64,000 nt of DNA from Hydrogenobacter thermophilus TK-6 (GCF_000010785.1 NC_013799.1:372001-436000), one strand, 5' to 3'. Positions 25,058 to 33,379 are shown, counted from the stretch's first letter. Notes: generated by a model from the sequence alone, not told the origin. Numbers and translations: made by a program.

Positions 25058-25086
25058 TATATAACAAACTATAAAAACTTTGTCAA
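25058..25086 (-). promoter_or_regulatory. Promoter of xoxF
   Basis: Minus strand TTGACA (25086-25081), 17-base spacer, TATATA (25063-25058), about 40 bases before the ATG, with AGGAGGTG at the ribosome site. Two copies of an AT-rich motif lie just upstream (25109-25160). Confidence 0.6.
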
Positions 25087-25108
25087 GAGTTTTATCCATT
25101 TTTTTGCA

Positions 25109-25160
25109 TTAAGAATATAACAAAAACCCAAAATTAAATCTATAATAACATTCTTATAAA
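25109..25160. promoter_or_regulatory. Shared upstream motif, xoxF copies (inverted pair)
   Basis: Plus strand has TTAAGAATATAACA (25109-25122) and, inverted, ATAATAACATTCTTATAA (25142-25159). The second, read on the minus strand, is TTATAAGAATGTTATTAT and matches the site upstream of coxS in 16 of 18 bases. The pair lies 22 and about 56 bp upstream of the xoxF -35. Confidence 0.4.
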
Positions 25161-25558
25161 GTTAAAAATCTCTCCTTTGGCTCTATTATAAAGATGCACT
25201 TGCTCTCTTCTTGCCCATCAAATTGCGGATTTCCAAAGGTGTGGAGACTGCCCCAGCAAGGGTAGCACAGAGGATGTTCCAAAGGTTTTTTGTTTATTGA
25301 TAGCTTCTCAAAGAGGCAAACTACTTTGAGTTTACTTCCGTCCGCTTCTGTGCTGTGTTGCAGATTTAAATTTTTACCTACAAATATCATTATAGGCACA
25401 AGGGTACTTATTCCGAAGAATCTCTCCAGAACCTCTAAGGCAAAGGCTATTTTCTCAGTGTCTTTGCCCTCCACTTGCTGGGCAAATTTTCTGAACATTT
25501 TGCTAACACCTTCACCTGCTATAGACCTTATGAGCATTTCCACATCATCCACTTTCAT
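25154..25558 (-). CDS. Hypothetical protein with CxxC
   Basis: Family not recognised. Soluble, 134 aa, mixed: helical N-terminus (VEMLIRSIAGEGVSKMFRKF), a hydrophobic middle (ISTLVPIMIFVGKNL), then PLCYPCWGSLHTFGNPQFDG, which could bind metal. GGAGG nine bases before the ATG and a Pho-box-like promoter (25582-25614) support it as real. It is divergent from the short gene at 25661, and its 3' end reaches into the region upstream of xoxF. Confidence 0.6.
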   Translation of the reverse strand: MKVDDVEMLIRSIAGEGVSKMFRKFAQQVEGKDTEKIAFALEVLERFFGISTLVPIMIFVGKNLNLQHSTEADGSKLKVVCLFEKLSINKKPLEHPLCYPCWGSLHTFGNPQFDGQEESKCIFIIEPKERFLTL

Positions 25559-25581
25559 TTTCTGAGCCTCCGCATATCCTA

Positions 25582-25614
25582 AAAATAGTTGCCTTTCGTT
25601 AAGGTTCCGTTAAA
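25582..25614 (-). promoter_or_regulatory. Pho-box-like promoter, leftward
   Basis: Minus strand: TTTAAC (25614-25609), 5 bases, CTTAAC (25603-25598), 10 bases, TATTTT (25587-25582). 11-bp direct repeats replacing the -35 are the layout of PhoB/PhoP-family sites. Drives the 134-aa hypothetical gene. Confidence 0.55.
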
Positions 25615-25620
25615 AAGAAA

Positions 25621-25653
25621 CTTAACGAAAACTTAACAATTGTTGGGTAAAAT
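25621..25653 (+). promoter_or_regulatory. Pho-box-like promoter, rightward
   Basis: CTTAAC (25621-25626), 5 bases, CTTAAC (25632-25637), 10 bases, TAAAAT (25648-25653), then ATG at 25661. TTTCGTTAAG (25594-25603) and CTTAACGAAA (25621-25630) form a perfect inverted repeat between the two divergent boxes. Confidence 0.6.
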
Positions 25654-25660
25654 TAGCTGT

Positions 25661-25822
25661 ATGAAGGCAAGGATAGAAAACATCATAGAAAGGCTTGAGA
25701 GAGAAAAAAGCTACTACAGGCGTTGCCTTAAGAAGGTTGGCTCATGTAGGCAACCACCTTATAAACCGCCCTCTTTCTGCCGTCAACCTCTATCTTTGCT
25801 TCTTCTACGGATAGAGATATAA
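25661..25822 (+). CDS. Possible short protein (53 aa)
   Basis: Begins MKARIENIIERLEREKSYYR, a charged amphipathic helix, then becomes Pro/Cys-rich. The promoter's -10 ends 7 bases before the ATG, so any message would be leaderless. Its second half runs antisense through the better supported small gene at 25728-25871, so the frame may be partly accidental. Confidence 0.3.
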   Translation: MKARIENIIERLEREKSYYRRCLKKVGSCRQPPYKPPSFCRQPLSLLLLRIEI

Positions 25823-25871
25823 CGTGGAGCGTATTTAAGTATCTTCCACTGCGTGTCCTTATAAAGTTCAT
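25728..25871 (-). CDS. Small protein, 47 aa
   Basis: Reads MNFIRTRSGRYLNTLHVISL then SVEEAKIEVDGRKRAVYKVV and ends AYMSQPS. It looks like a small beta-strand protein; no family recognised. Its ATG overlaps the stop of the coiled-coil gene (ATGA), the standard coupling seen throughout this window. Last gene of the ATPase-associated cluster. Confidence 0.6.
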   Translation of the reverse strand: MNFIRTRSGRYLNTLHVISLSVEEAKIEVDGRKRAVYKVVAYMSQPS

Positions 25872-26128
25872 TCTTCCTTTTTCTCCTCCTCAGATTTGAG
25901 AGCTCTTTTGGCACCCTCTGCTGAATACTTTATGAGTTTGAGAGCTTTCTCTGCTATCTCCGTGGTGCTTTTTACTATGTCTTTGCTTACTTCCATAACC
26001 TTTTGAAAGGCTTCTGCCGGAAGGTCCTTGATGCTTCTCTCTTCTTCCGCTACGGTCATCTTCTTTTTGAGTTCCTCAAGTTCCTGCTTGATCTTTTCAA
26101 GTTCCTGAGCAAGCTCCTTCTTCTCCAT
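25868..26128 (-). CDS. Small coiled-coil protein
   Basis: 86 aa, almost entirely helical: heptads KELAQELEKIKQELEELKKK, then AEAFQKVMEVSKDIVKSTTE and a Lys/Glu-rich tail. Start chosen at ATG 26128 with GGAGG nine bases upstream; a GTG three codons earlier lies too close to that site. The stop of the broken ATPase gene overlaps this ribosome site. Function unknown; small helical partners occur beside CtpC-like ATPases. Confidence 0.7.
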   Translation of the reverse strand: MEKKELAQELEKIKQELEELKKKMTVAEEERSIKDLPAEAFQKVMEVSKDIVKSTTEIAEKALKLIKYSAEGAKRALKSEEEKKEE

Positions 26129-26133
26129 GTTTA

Positions 26134-28207
26134 TCACCTCCTTTTAGGTTTTTTTGTAGCATAAATGCCCAAAAGCAAAGTGCTACCGTTGTTTATAAGA
26201 GTAGACAAGGCTTGGACCTGCAAGCCCAGAAACAGCGCCCATCAGTCCTACGGTGTTAAAAAGGGTGTTTAATGCGTAGATGTTTCTCAGTTTGCTTAGT
26301 GTCTTGTGCGCTATGTCTATAACATCCACCAGATGCCACAGGCTGTCTCCTATTACTATGTCTGCCACCTCTATTGCTATATCTGTGCCACTCCTGAGGG
26401 ATATGCCCACATTTGCAACGGAGAGTGCCGGAGAGTCGTTTACTCCATAACCTACAAAGGCTACCACTCTCCCCTCCTGCTGGAGCCTCTGCACCAGCTG
26501 TGCCTTCTCTGCGGGAAAAACTCTGGCATAGTACTCATCTATGCCCAGCATCTGCGCCATATACTTTGCCACACCTTCGTTATCACCTGTGCAGAGGACC
26601 ACCCTTTTATCCATCTTTTTCAACTGTGCCACCACATCCTTTGCCTCTTCTCTGATGGGGTCTCTGAAGGTCAGCAGTCCTACGATGGTTTTTTCCCTTA
26701 CCAGATAAAGCACCGATTTGGCTTCCGAGTGGAACTTATCTACCAGCTGTCTGATCTCCTGCCCTATCTTTATTTTCTTCTTCTGCATAAAGCGCGTGCT
26801 ACCAAGCATAAACCTGATACCTTCTAGCTCACCTTCTATTCCCATACCTATGTGGTACTGGGAGTTTTCCCTTGGTATAAGTTCCATACCATTGCTCTGG
26901 GCAAGCTTCACCATAGCCTTAGCCACCGGATGGATTATCCTCTGGTCTAAAGAAGCCGCATAGAGAAGCACTTTCTCCTCAGGCAGTTCAATCCCTACTA
27001 CATCCTCTATGGAGGGACTTCCTACCGTCAGCGTGCCCGTCTTGTCAAGCACAAAGGTGTCCGTTCTGGAAAGTGTCTCCAGTTTGCTTCCGCTCTTTAT
27101 TAAGATGCCAAAGCTGGAGGCATGAGCAACCGCTGAAAGCACAGCAAGAGGAGTCGTCAGATAAACACCTGTGTGATAGTCTATGATAAGGGTTGAAGAA
27201 AGCCTGCTGAGCTGACCTGTGGAAAGGTAAGACCCGAGAGCAAGAGACACCGTAGGAAGCACGAAACGGTTTGCAAACTCTTCAGCTCGCCTCTATCCTG
27301 GCTATCTTGGCAATGGTGGTGTTTTCTCCTGCGCTTTCTACCCTTACGTAAATCTTCCCGTCCTCCAAGTATGTACCTGCATAAACCTTGTCCCCTTTCT
27401 TTTTATGCACCGGATTGGACTCGCCGGTTAAGGAAGCCTGATTGATGAGAGCTTCACCCTCTTCTACAGAGCCATCCGCAGGCACTTTTCACCTGCGTAA
27501 ACCACCACCAGGTCCCCCTCTTTCAGGTCCATTGCCTTCACTCTTATAGCCTGACCGTTTCCGGTCACTAACCAGGCGCTGTCCTCCCTGTAAGAGAAAA
27601 GCTTTTCTATCTGAGAGTAGGCTTTCTTCTCCACTCTTTCTGCCAGCTAATCACCTAAAGCCAGCAGAAACACCATTGTGTGAGCAGAAAGCGGGTTTCC
27701 CGTCAGAGAAGCCAGCACTACCGCAGAAGAATCTAAAAAGTGTACATCCAGCTTCTTACTCCTTAAGAACCTTAGAAACTTTTCAAAGAGAGGTTTTGCG
27801 CATATAAGCGTAAGTCCAGCAAGTGCATAGTTGGGGATAACACCTCTAAGGAGGTAAGGAATAAAACCAAAGGAGGTTATGGCAAGCCATCTTGACGAGC
27901 TTTCTCTGGCAGGTTGCGACACTTTCTCTTTTGATATGTCTTCCAGAAGTATCTCCCTTTTGGTGTTTTCCAGCGTGTTGATAAACTCAATAAGGTCAAA
28001 GTCTTCTGGATTGTACTCGATGACCAGTCTACCAGCCCTTTTGTAGTATCTTACCTTTTTGACACCTGTGAACCTGGAAAAGTAGGTATCTTCCATCCTT
28101 TTCCTCTCTCTAGACCTTTCAAGCATGTAAAGAGCAACAATGCCAAGACCAAAACCAAGAGCGAAGCTAAAGGGACCGCTACATAAAATCCTTCCCAGCA
28201 TATTCAT
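26134..28207 (-). pseudogene. P1B-type metal-transporting ATPase, broken by one stop and three frameshifts
   Basis: Reads as a metal/cation ATPase of about 690 aa when joined across frames. N-terminus: one membrane anchor and an HMA_2-like domain (KKVRYYKRAGRLVIEYNPED), two membrane segments, then TAG (27649-27647) after FLLALGD. Actuator domain: NQASLTGES, split by a one-base loss in an A run (27486-27489). A second shift lies near 27282-27290 (IARIEA to EEFANRFVLP). The phosphorylation site DKTGTLT and the hinge GDNEGVAKYMAQMLGIDEYY are intact. A third shift near 26209-26215 separates GLAGP from STLINNGSTLLLGIYATKK. The membrane-6 motif reads DYHTGVYLTTPLAV without the CPC Cys, so metal choice is unclear. 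Sequencing error is possible but four lesions in one gene favour decay. Confidence 0.8.
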
Positions 28208-28220
28208 ACTCTTTACCCCC

Positions 28221-28535
28221 TTAAAGTCTATCTTTTATCCTCTGGAGTATCTCCTGTTGCTTTTGAAGCACCTCAAGTTTTTTCTCCACTTCAAGCCTGT
28301 AAAGGTGCCTTGCCTCGGAAAACACATCTTCCCAGAACTCCTTACCCTCTTCCAAGTTACCCGTTAGCCACTGTTGAAAGGCTATAACCTCTTTGGTGGC
28401 AGAAACTAAGATAGGTCTTGAATCCCGCAGAAGCTTGCTCAAAATCACAAGACCCGCCAACGCACCAAAACCATACAGCATAGCATTGGTGGAAATACAT
28501 CCACCCAAGGTGTTGGGAATATTAATGTTTAGCAT
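28221..28535 (-). CDS. DUF5132-like small membrane protein
   Basis: One membrane segment (about residues 15-33, AMLYGFGALAGLVILSKLL) followed by a cytoplasmic helical domain (FWEDVFSEARHLYRLEVEKK). This layout resembles DUF5132 proteins that sit beside HMA_2-type P-ATPases. It immediately precedes the broken ATPase (13-base gap). Likely an accessory or partner subunit. Confidence 0.65.
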   Translation of the reverse strand: MLNINIPNTLGGCISTNAMLYGFGALAGLVILSKLLRDSRPILVSATKEVIAFQQWLTGNLEEGKEFWEDVFSEARHLYRLEVEKKLEVLQKQQEILQRIKDRL

Positions 28536-28545
28536 CCTTACCTCC

Positions 28546-28743
28546 TTAAAGTTTTGTTTTTACATAAGGCACCAGAAACATACTGCATACACCGAAAGTT
28601 ATAAGACCTGCAACGCTTCCTAACATAGCCATGTTTAAACGCTTAGCCTCCCTGCGTATCTTTATTTGGTTTATAAAGTACTCTGCGAAGCTTCTCTTGT
28701 TGTAAATCACAAGAAGAGTCTTAGTGTTTTCTTTACCCTCCAA
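28546..28743 (-). CDS. Small single-span membrane protein
   Basis: 65 aa with a basic N-terminal half (INQIKIRREAKRLN) and one membrane helix (AMLGSVAGLITFGVCSMFLV). It starts with TTG at 28743, with GGAGGG about 10 bases upstream and 3 bases after the preceding stop. Family not recognised; context suggests an ATPase accessory protein. Confidence 0.55.
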   Translation of the reverse strand: MEGKENTKTLLVIYNKRSFAEYFINQIKIRREAKRLNMAMLGSVAGLITFGVCSMFLVPYVKTKL

Positions 28744-28746
28744 ATC

Positions 28747-28854
28747 CTATACTCCCTCCATTTCCCTTATCCCACGCATAAAAAGGTCTCTCTCTTCCCT
28801 TGTAGAAAAGTACAGCCTTGCCCTTCCTTCGCTCACGGATATGTACTCAATCAT
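28747..28854 (-). CDS. Very small protein, 35 aa
   Basis: Reads MIEYISVSEGRARLYFSTRE and ends RDLFMRGIREMEGV. First gene of the leftward cluster: its ATG lies 8 bases after the -10 of the Pho-box-like promoter at 28895-28863, with GAAGG in between. Its last codons carry the ribosome site of the next gene. Function unknown. Confidence 0.5.
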   Translation of the reverse strand: MIEYISVSEGRARLYFSTREERDLFMRGIREMEGV

Positions 28855-28862
28855 CTGCCTTC

Positions 28863-28895
28863 AGTTTATTGAAAAATTGTTAAGTTTTTGTTAAG
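28863..28895 (-). promoter_or_regulatory. Pho-box-like promoter of the ATPase cluster
   Basis: Minus strand: CTTAAC (28895-28890), 5 bases, CTTAAC (28884-28879), 10 bases, TAAACT (28868-28863). The 21 bases from the first CTTAAC match the rightward box at 25621-25641 in all but one position. Confidence 0.6.
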
Positions 28896-28923
28896 AAGGT
28901 TCTTGGAGGTTAAAATTATACTT

Positions 28924-30099
28924 ATGAAGGTGTTGTTGGCGATCCTTTTGGTGCTTGTGAGTCTCTCTTTCCCACAGGATGTTATAAAGTTCGGTGCAGC
29001 CATATCACTTACTGGTAAGCTTGCCAAAGAGGGTCAGCTACTCAAGCAAGGCTATGAGCTTTGGAAGGAAAGGGTCAACGCACTGGGAGGTATAAAAGTG
29101 GGAGGAAAGCACTATAAGGTGGATGTAGTGTATTACGACGACCAGAGCGACCCTGTAACTTCTGCGAGGCTCGTAGAGAGGCTTATAGTAGAAGATGGCA
29201 TCAAGTTTATTCTTGGACCGTACGGGAGCGCTCAGGTTTTTTCTTCTGCACCCATAGTGGAGAAGTATGGGGCTATTATGGTACAGGCTGGCGGTGCCTC
29301 CTCCGACATATATCAGAAGGGATACAGAAATGTTTTTGGTCTTTACACCGTTGCACCCAATTACGGAAGGGACCTTGTTGAGCTTGCTACCAACTTAGAC
29401 AGAGGTGCAAAAAGGATAGCCATAATATACGAAAAGGACATATTTTCACAGGATGCGGCTGAAGGTGCTTTAGAGCATGCCAGAAGAAAGGGTCTTAATG
29501 TGGTGCTTTATGAGGGTTATCCCAAACAGGTGCAAGATCTGTCCAGTCTCATGCAAAAGTTAAGGCTTTTAAAACCTGATATAGTAATAGGTTCAGGGCA
29601 TTTTCAGGATGCTGTCTTAATGGTAAAGCAGTTAAAACAGTTTAGGATAAATCCAAGATTTTTGGGGCTTACTGTAGGTCCAGCACTGCCTGCTTTTGCT
29701 GAGGCTCTTGGGGAGGATGCGGAGGGCATATTTGGACCAGTCCAGTGGAGTACGGCGCTCAATTACAGAGATCCGTTATTCGGGAACAACCGTGAGTTTG
29801 TGAAGCTTTATAGAGAGCGGTTTGGTTCAGACCCGGAGTACCATGTGGCAGGTGCAGTTGCGGCAGGTATAGTATTCCAGAAGGCCATTGAGAAGGCAGG
29901 AAGTGTTGAAGTAGACAAGGTTAGAAATGCTCTCAGGAAGCTGAAGGTGGAAACCCTCTTTGGAGTGATAGGCTTTGACGATACGGGTAAAGTGGTCACA
30001 AAACCTATGGCAGTTATTCAGATACAAAGAGGTAGGCAGGTAACTGTTTATCCCTTTGAAGAAGCCAAACCCATATATCCCAAACCCCAATGGAGATAG
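28924..30099 (+). CDS. ABC transporter substrate-binding protein, LivK type
   Basis: Periplasmic binding protein of a branched-chain-amino-acid/amide-type importer. Signal peptide MKVLLAILLVLVSLSFPQ, then DVIKFGAAISLTGKLAKEG, the usual start of the mature domain, and YYDDQSDPVTSARLVERLI. I start at ATG 28924, which gives a clean signal peptide. A TAAAAT (28911-28916) ends 7 bases before it, so the message may be leaderless. Ligand could be an amino acid, urea, amide or carboxylate. Operon of five overlapping genes. Confidence 0.88.
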   Translation: MKVLLAILLVLVSLSFPQDVIKFGAAISLTGKLAKEGQLLKQGYELWKERVNALGGIKVGGKHYKVDVVYYDDQSDPVTSARLVERLIVEDGIKFILGPYGSAQVFSSAPIVEKYGAIMVQAGGASSDIYQKGYRNVFGLYTVAPNYGRDLVELATNLDRGAKRIAIIYEKDIFSQDAAEGALEHARRKGLNVVLYEGYPKQVQDLSSLMQKLRLLKPDIVIGSGHFQDAVLMVKQLKQFRINPRFLGLTVGPALPAFAEALGEDAEGIFGPVQWSTALNYRDPLFGNNREFVKLYRERFGSDPEYHVAGAVAAGIVFQKAIEKAGSVEVDKVRNALRKLKVETLFGVIGFDDTGKVVTKPMAVIQIQRGRQVTVYPFEEAKPIYPKPQWR

Positions 30100-30953
30100 T
30101 TTTCCAGCTCCTTCTTGATGCCTTGCTCCTTGCAGGCTTTTACAGTATGCTTTCCTCTGGCTTTTCCCTCATGTGGGGAGTGACAGGCATAATCAACTTA
30201 GCTTATGGCTCTTTTGTGCTTTTGGGAGCTTACTTGCTTTACACACTTTATCTTTCAGGTGTGGGTCTTTTAACTGCTTTTTTTATAGTGCTTGCAGTCG
30301 GTTTGCTTAGCGGTGCTGTGCTTGAAATGTTCTTTTTCAACAAACTGATGAATTACGAACCCTTTACATTACTTGTGCTTACCTTTGGGCTTGATATACT
30401 TCTTACCAACTTCCTTAACCTCCTCTTTAAGGCGGATATAAGGTCCTTATCGGTAAAAGGCTTGGAGGGATCTCTTCTTCTTGGTGACTTTATTGTTCCT
30501 TACAATAAGCTCTCAGTGTTCCTTCTCTCTTCTTTGGTCATATCAGCTTTGCAGTTTTACCTTAAGTTTTCATGGACGGGCAAAGCCATAAGGGCTATTT
30601 CGGCTGATCCTATAGGTGCGCAGCTTTGTGGTATAAACCCCAAAAGGGTCTATACAGTGAGCACATCTTTGGCTACAGCTCTTGCTATGATCTCAGGGGG
30701 CTTTTATGCCTTCCTTCAGGGTTTTACTCCTTTTGATTCTGAGAGCATAACCTTAAGAGCTTTCTTCGTTTGCGTTGTGGGAGGTTTGGGAAGCACTCAT
30801 GGTCTGCTGGCGGGTAGTTTTATACTTGCCTCTTCCGAAGTCTTCTCCGGTTTTTACTTAGGTGAAGGGTGGAAAACGGCGGTATCCCTGCTTATTCTAG
30901 TGTTTTTCCTTATATTCAGACCTCGCGGCCTTATTGGGATAAAGTATGCTTAA
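30090..30953 (+). CDS. livH: ABC transporter permease, LivH type
   Basis: Inner-membrane permease with about eight hydrophobic helices. Family marks: MWGVTGIINLAYGSFVLLGA near residues 28-47, and AISADPIGAQLCGINPKRVY, the ATPase-contact region. It overlaps the binding-protein gene by 10 bases and livM by 8. 287 aa is standard. Confidence 0.9.
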   Translation: MEIVFQLLLDALLLAGFYSMLSSGFSLMWGVTGIINLAYGSFVLLGAYLLYTLYLSGVGLLTAFFIVLAVGLLSGAVLEMFFFNKLMNYEPFTLLVLTFGLDILLTNFLNLLFKADIRSLSVKGLEGSLLLGDFIVPYNKLSVFLLSSLVISALQFYLKFSWTGKAIRAISADPIGAQLCGINPKRVYTVSTSLATALAMISGGFYAFLQGFTPFDSESITLRAFFVCVVGGLGSTHGLLAGSFILASSEVFSGFYLGEGWKTAVSLLILVFFLIFRPRGLIGIKYA

Positions 30954-31821
30954 GCTGTTTATCTTGGTTATAGCAGGTGCTGTTTTCCCTTTACTTGCAG
31001 ACCCTTACTGGCTTCGTGTAGCAAGTTCTGCTTTGCTACTTTCCTCTCTTGCTTACTCTCACAACCTCTTCTTTCACTTTCTTGGGTATCCTACCTTTGG
31101 AGGCGTTGCCTTCTTCGGTATAGGGGCTTATACCTTTTCCCTCCTCTTCTCCCACAACTTACCTATTTATGCATCCCTGCCATTTGCAGGGATCCTCTCC
31201 TCCCTCTTTGCCATACCCCTTTTGCCCGTAGTTCTGAGATTAAAAAGCCATTACTTTGCTATAGGTACATTAGCTTTGCAGATCACGCTTATGGAGGTGG
31301 CTGAAAACCTCAGCATAACTGGCGGTACAAAAGGCTATGCCCTAAAAGTTTCAGAGAGTAGCAACTTAATTGCCTTTTACCTCTTTCTGTTGCTTACTGT
31401 CATACTGCTAATTTACTGTGCCTTTCTGGAAAGGTCCATTTTAGGGAAGACCCTTAAAGCTATAAAGGAGGATGAAGAGGCAGCCCAAATCTTGGGTATA
31501 AACCCCACGCCTTACAAAATGCTGATGCTCATCTCCATGACCTTCTCCTTGGGTCTTTTGGGGGGTACTTTTTCCATCTGGAGTGCGTACATTGATGCAC
31601 CCACCGTCTTTAGCCCGGTGCTTTCAGTAAAGACTTTCTTTATTCTCATCCTTTCCATGAGGGCTCCCATCCTTGGACCTCTCCTCTGGTCAATCCTCTT
31701 TGAGCTTATTTTTGAGCTAATGTGGAGCAGTTTTCCACAGGTACACGGACTGCTCTTGGGTATTGCTATAATCCTCCTTATATTGATATTCCCGAAGGGT
31801 GTCTTATGGAAAGGCTCTTAG
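30946..31821 (+). CDS. livM: ABC transporter permease, LivM type
   Basis: Second permease of the importer. FGGVAFFGIGAYTFSLLF and LKSHYFAIGTLALQITLMEV are typical LivM segments; LKAIKEDEEAAQILGINP is the ATPase-contact loop. 291 aa, about eight membrane helices. livG begins inside its last 16 bases. Confidence 0.9.
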   Translation: MLKLFILVIAGAVFPLLADPYWLRVASSALLLSSLAYSHNLFFHFLGYPTFGGVAFFGIGAYTFSLLFSHNLPIYASLPFAGILSSLFAIPLLPVVLRLKSHYFAIGTLALQITLMEVAENLSITGGTKGYALKVSESSNLIAFYLFLLLTVILLIYCAFLERSILGKTLKAIKEDEEAAQILGINPTPYKMLMLISMTFSLGLLGGTFSIWSAYIDAPTVFSPVLSVKTFFILILSMRAPILGPLLWSILFELIFELMWSSFPQVHGLLLGIAIILLILIFPKGVLWKGS

Positions 31822-32525
31822 AGGTTATTGATGTGAGAAAGTCCTTTGGTGGTAATAGAGTGCTGGAAGGTGTATCCTTCAGCGTTAAAGGGGGTGAAAT
31901 CCTTGGAATTATAGGTCCCAACGGGTCTGGCAAAACCACGCTTCTTAATGTGATCTCTGGCTTAATAAGGCAAGACAGTGGAAAGATCCTTTTAATGGGT
32001 AAGGATATAAGTGACGCAAAACCCCATGTGAGGGCAAGGCTCGGCATGGGAAGAACCTTTCAGAATCCGAGAGCCTTCCCATCTCTTATTGTACTGGAGT
32101 GCCTCAAGATAGCACAGCTACACTCGGGAAGGGATGTGCAGATAGATGAGCTTTTAAAGAAAACAGGTCTGTATGAACTCCAGGGCAGGGCTTCCGATAA
32201 GTTGTCTCTGGCTCAAAGAAAGAGGCTTGAGCTTGCCAAGGCTCTGGCTATAAAACCTAAGGTCCTTTTGCTTGACGAGATCTTTGCTGGACTAAATCCA
32301 GCTTCTATTGGGGAGGTATCCCATCTGATAAAACAGCTCAAGGATGAAGGATTGGGTATAGTTATTGTGGAGCACGTTTTAAGCGCTCTTGTTCCCCTCG
32401 CGGATAGACTGCTCGTACTGGCAGGTGGGCGGGTCATATACGATGGGGACAAGTACGAAGCTTTTCGTGATGAAAAGGTAAGGAGGGCATATCTTGGAGA
32501 GAGATACTCTTCTCTTGGAGTGTGA
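31806..32525 (+). CDS. livG: ABC transporter ATP-binding protein, LivG type
   Basis: Energises the importer. Walker A GPNGSGKTT, Q-loop GRTFQNPRAF, Walker B LLLDEIFAGLNP, and H-loop VIVEHVL. The signature is LSLAQRKRLELAKAL, the LivG variant of LSGGQ. Start set at ATG 31806; a longer frame upstream lies inside livM. It overlaps livF by 32 bases. Confidence 0.92.
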   Translation: MERLLEVIDVRKSFGGNRVLEGVSFSVKGGEILGIIGPNGSGKTTLLNVISGLIRQDSGKILLMGKDISDAKPHVRARLGMGRTFQNPRAFPSLIVLECLKIAQLHSGRDVQIDELLKKTGLYELQGRASDKLSLAQRKRLELAKALAIKPKVLLLDEIFAGLNPASIGEVSHLIKQLKDEGLGIVIVEHVLSALVPLADRLLVLAGGRVIYDGDKYEAFRDEKVRRAYLGERYSSLGV

Positions 32526-33213
32526 TGGTATAAACTGCGGGTACAAAGATGCGCAGGTACTTTACCATGTGCGTATAACGGTGAAGGAGGGAGAGGCGGT
32601 TGTTGTGTTTGGCTCCAACGGCTCAGGGAAGACCACACTTCTAAAGGTGCTGAGCGGTATTATAAAGCCCTGGAGTGGAATTGTAAGATTCCGTGGCAGG
32701 GATATAACAAAACTCAGCCCTCACGATAGGGTAAAGCTGGGCATTGCCTTCGCAAGCGATACAAGAAACCTCTTTTTGAGTATGAGCGTGGAGGAGAACT
32801 TAATACTGGGGGCTTACACAAGAAAGAAAAATGTCAAAGAAGGACTTGAAATGGTATATCACTACTTTCCTGACCTTGCTTCCCAAAGGAAAAAATTGGC
32901 AGGTGAGCTTTCGGGTGGTTTTCAGAGAATGCTCTCCATAGGAAGAGCCATCATGTCTAAGCCTCTACTTCTTATGATTGACGAGCTGTCTTTAGGACTT
33001 TCGCCCAAGATGGTGGACAAGTTAGGGCAAGCTCTGATGTCTATAAACAGGGAAAGAGGCATAGCCATGCTCGTAGTAGAACAGGAAGTTTATCTTGCGG
33101 GTAGCATGTGTAGAAGGGGTTATGTGTTTGATCTTGGAAGGGTCGTTGCTCAAGGAGATGTCCAAAAACTCCTTAAAGAGGATACCGTCAGAAGGATTTA
33201 TATGGGTGTTTAA
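32494..33213 (+). CDS. livF: ABC transporter ATP-binding protein, LivF type
   Basis: Second ATPase. Walker A GSNGSGKTT, signature LSGGFQRMLSIGRAIM, Walker B LLMIDELSLGLSP, H-loop VVEQEVYL (Gln-type position, as in LivF). It starts with TTG at 32494 within livG, preceded by AAGGAGGG about 8 bases upstream; a later start is possible. Last gene of the transporter operon. Confidence 0.9.
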   Translation: MERDTLLLECDGINCGYKDAQVLYHVRITVKEGEAVVVFGSNGSGKTTLLKVLSGIIKPWSGIVRFRGRDITKLSPHDRVKLGIAFASDTRNLFLSMSVEENLILGAYTRKKNVKEGLEMVYHYFPDLASQRKKLAGELSGGFQRMLSIGRAIMSKPLLLMIDELSLGLSPKMVDKLGQALMSINRERGIAMLVVEQEVYLAGSMCRRGYVFDLGRVVAQGDVQKLLKEDTVRRIYMGV

Positions 33214-33289
33214 GCCTTTGCAACTAACATCTGGCGAGCCTTTATGTGCTTGGGAGGTTTGCTTTATACAATCTGATGGTTCTTGCGAA

Positions 33290-33379
33290 GCTCCTTTTAT
33301 TGTGTCTTTTGCTTTTGAGAGCTATGGCACATTTGAAAGCTCTGAAAATGTTATATCTAAGGATTTTTAAACAGTCTCG
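33290..33379 (+). repeat. Dispersed repeat, copy 2 (about 90 bp)
   Basis: Counterpart of 11986-12077, with 34 identical bases at the left (33290-33323) and 16 at the right (33364-33379). The frame through it reads APFIVSFAFESYGTFESSEN and stops at 33370. It continues back to the livF end as KPLQLTSGEPLCAWEV, so it may be a gene remnant. The rlpA promoter begins 8 bases after it. Confidence 0.75.

Noticed and set aside
27647-27649. Amber codon in the ATPase as a recoding (pyrrolysine or readthrough) site
   Set aside because: Three separate frameshifts in the same gene make simple decay the better explanation, and no recoding element is visible.
33095-33370. 91-aa open frame at the end of livF running into repeat copy 2
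   Set aside because: Its start is inside livF in another frame; only the part after 33213 resembles protein and is shared with another decayed locus, so I treat it as a remnant.
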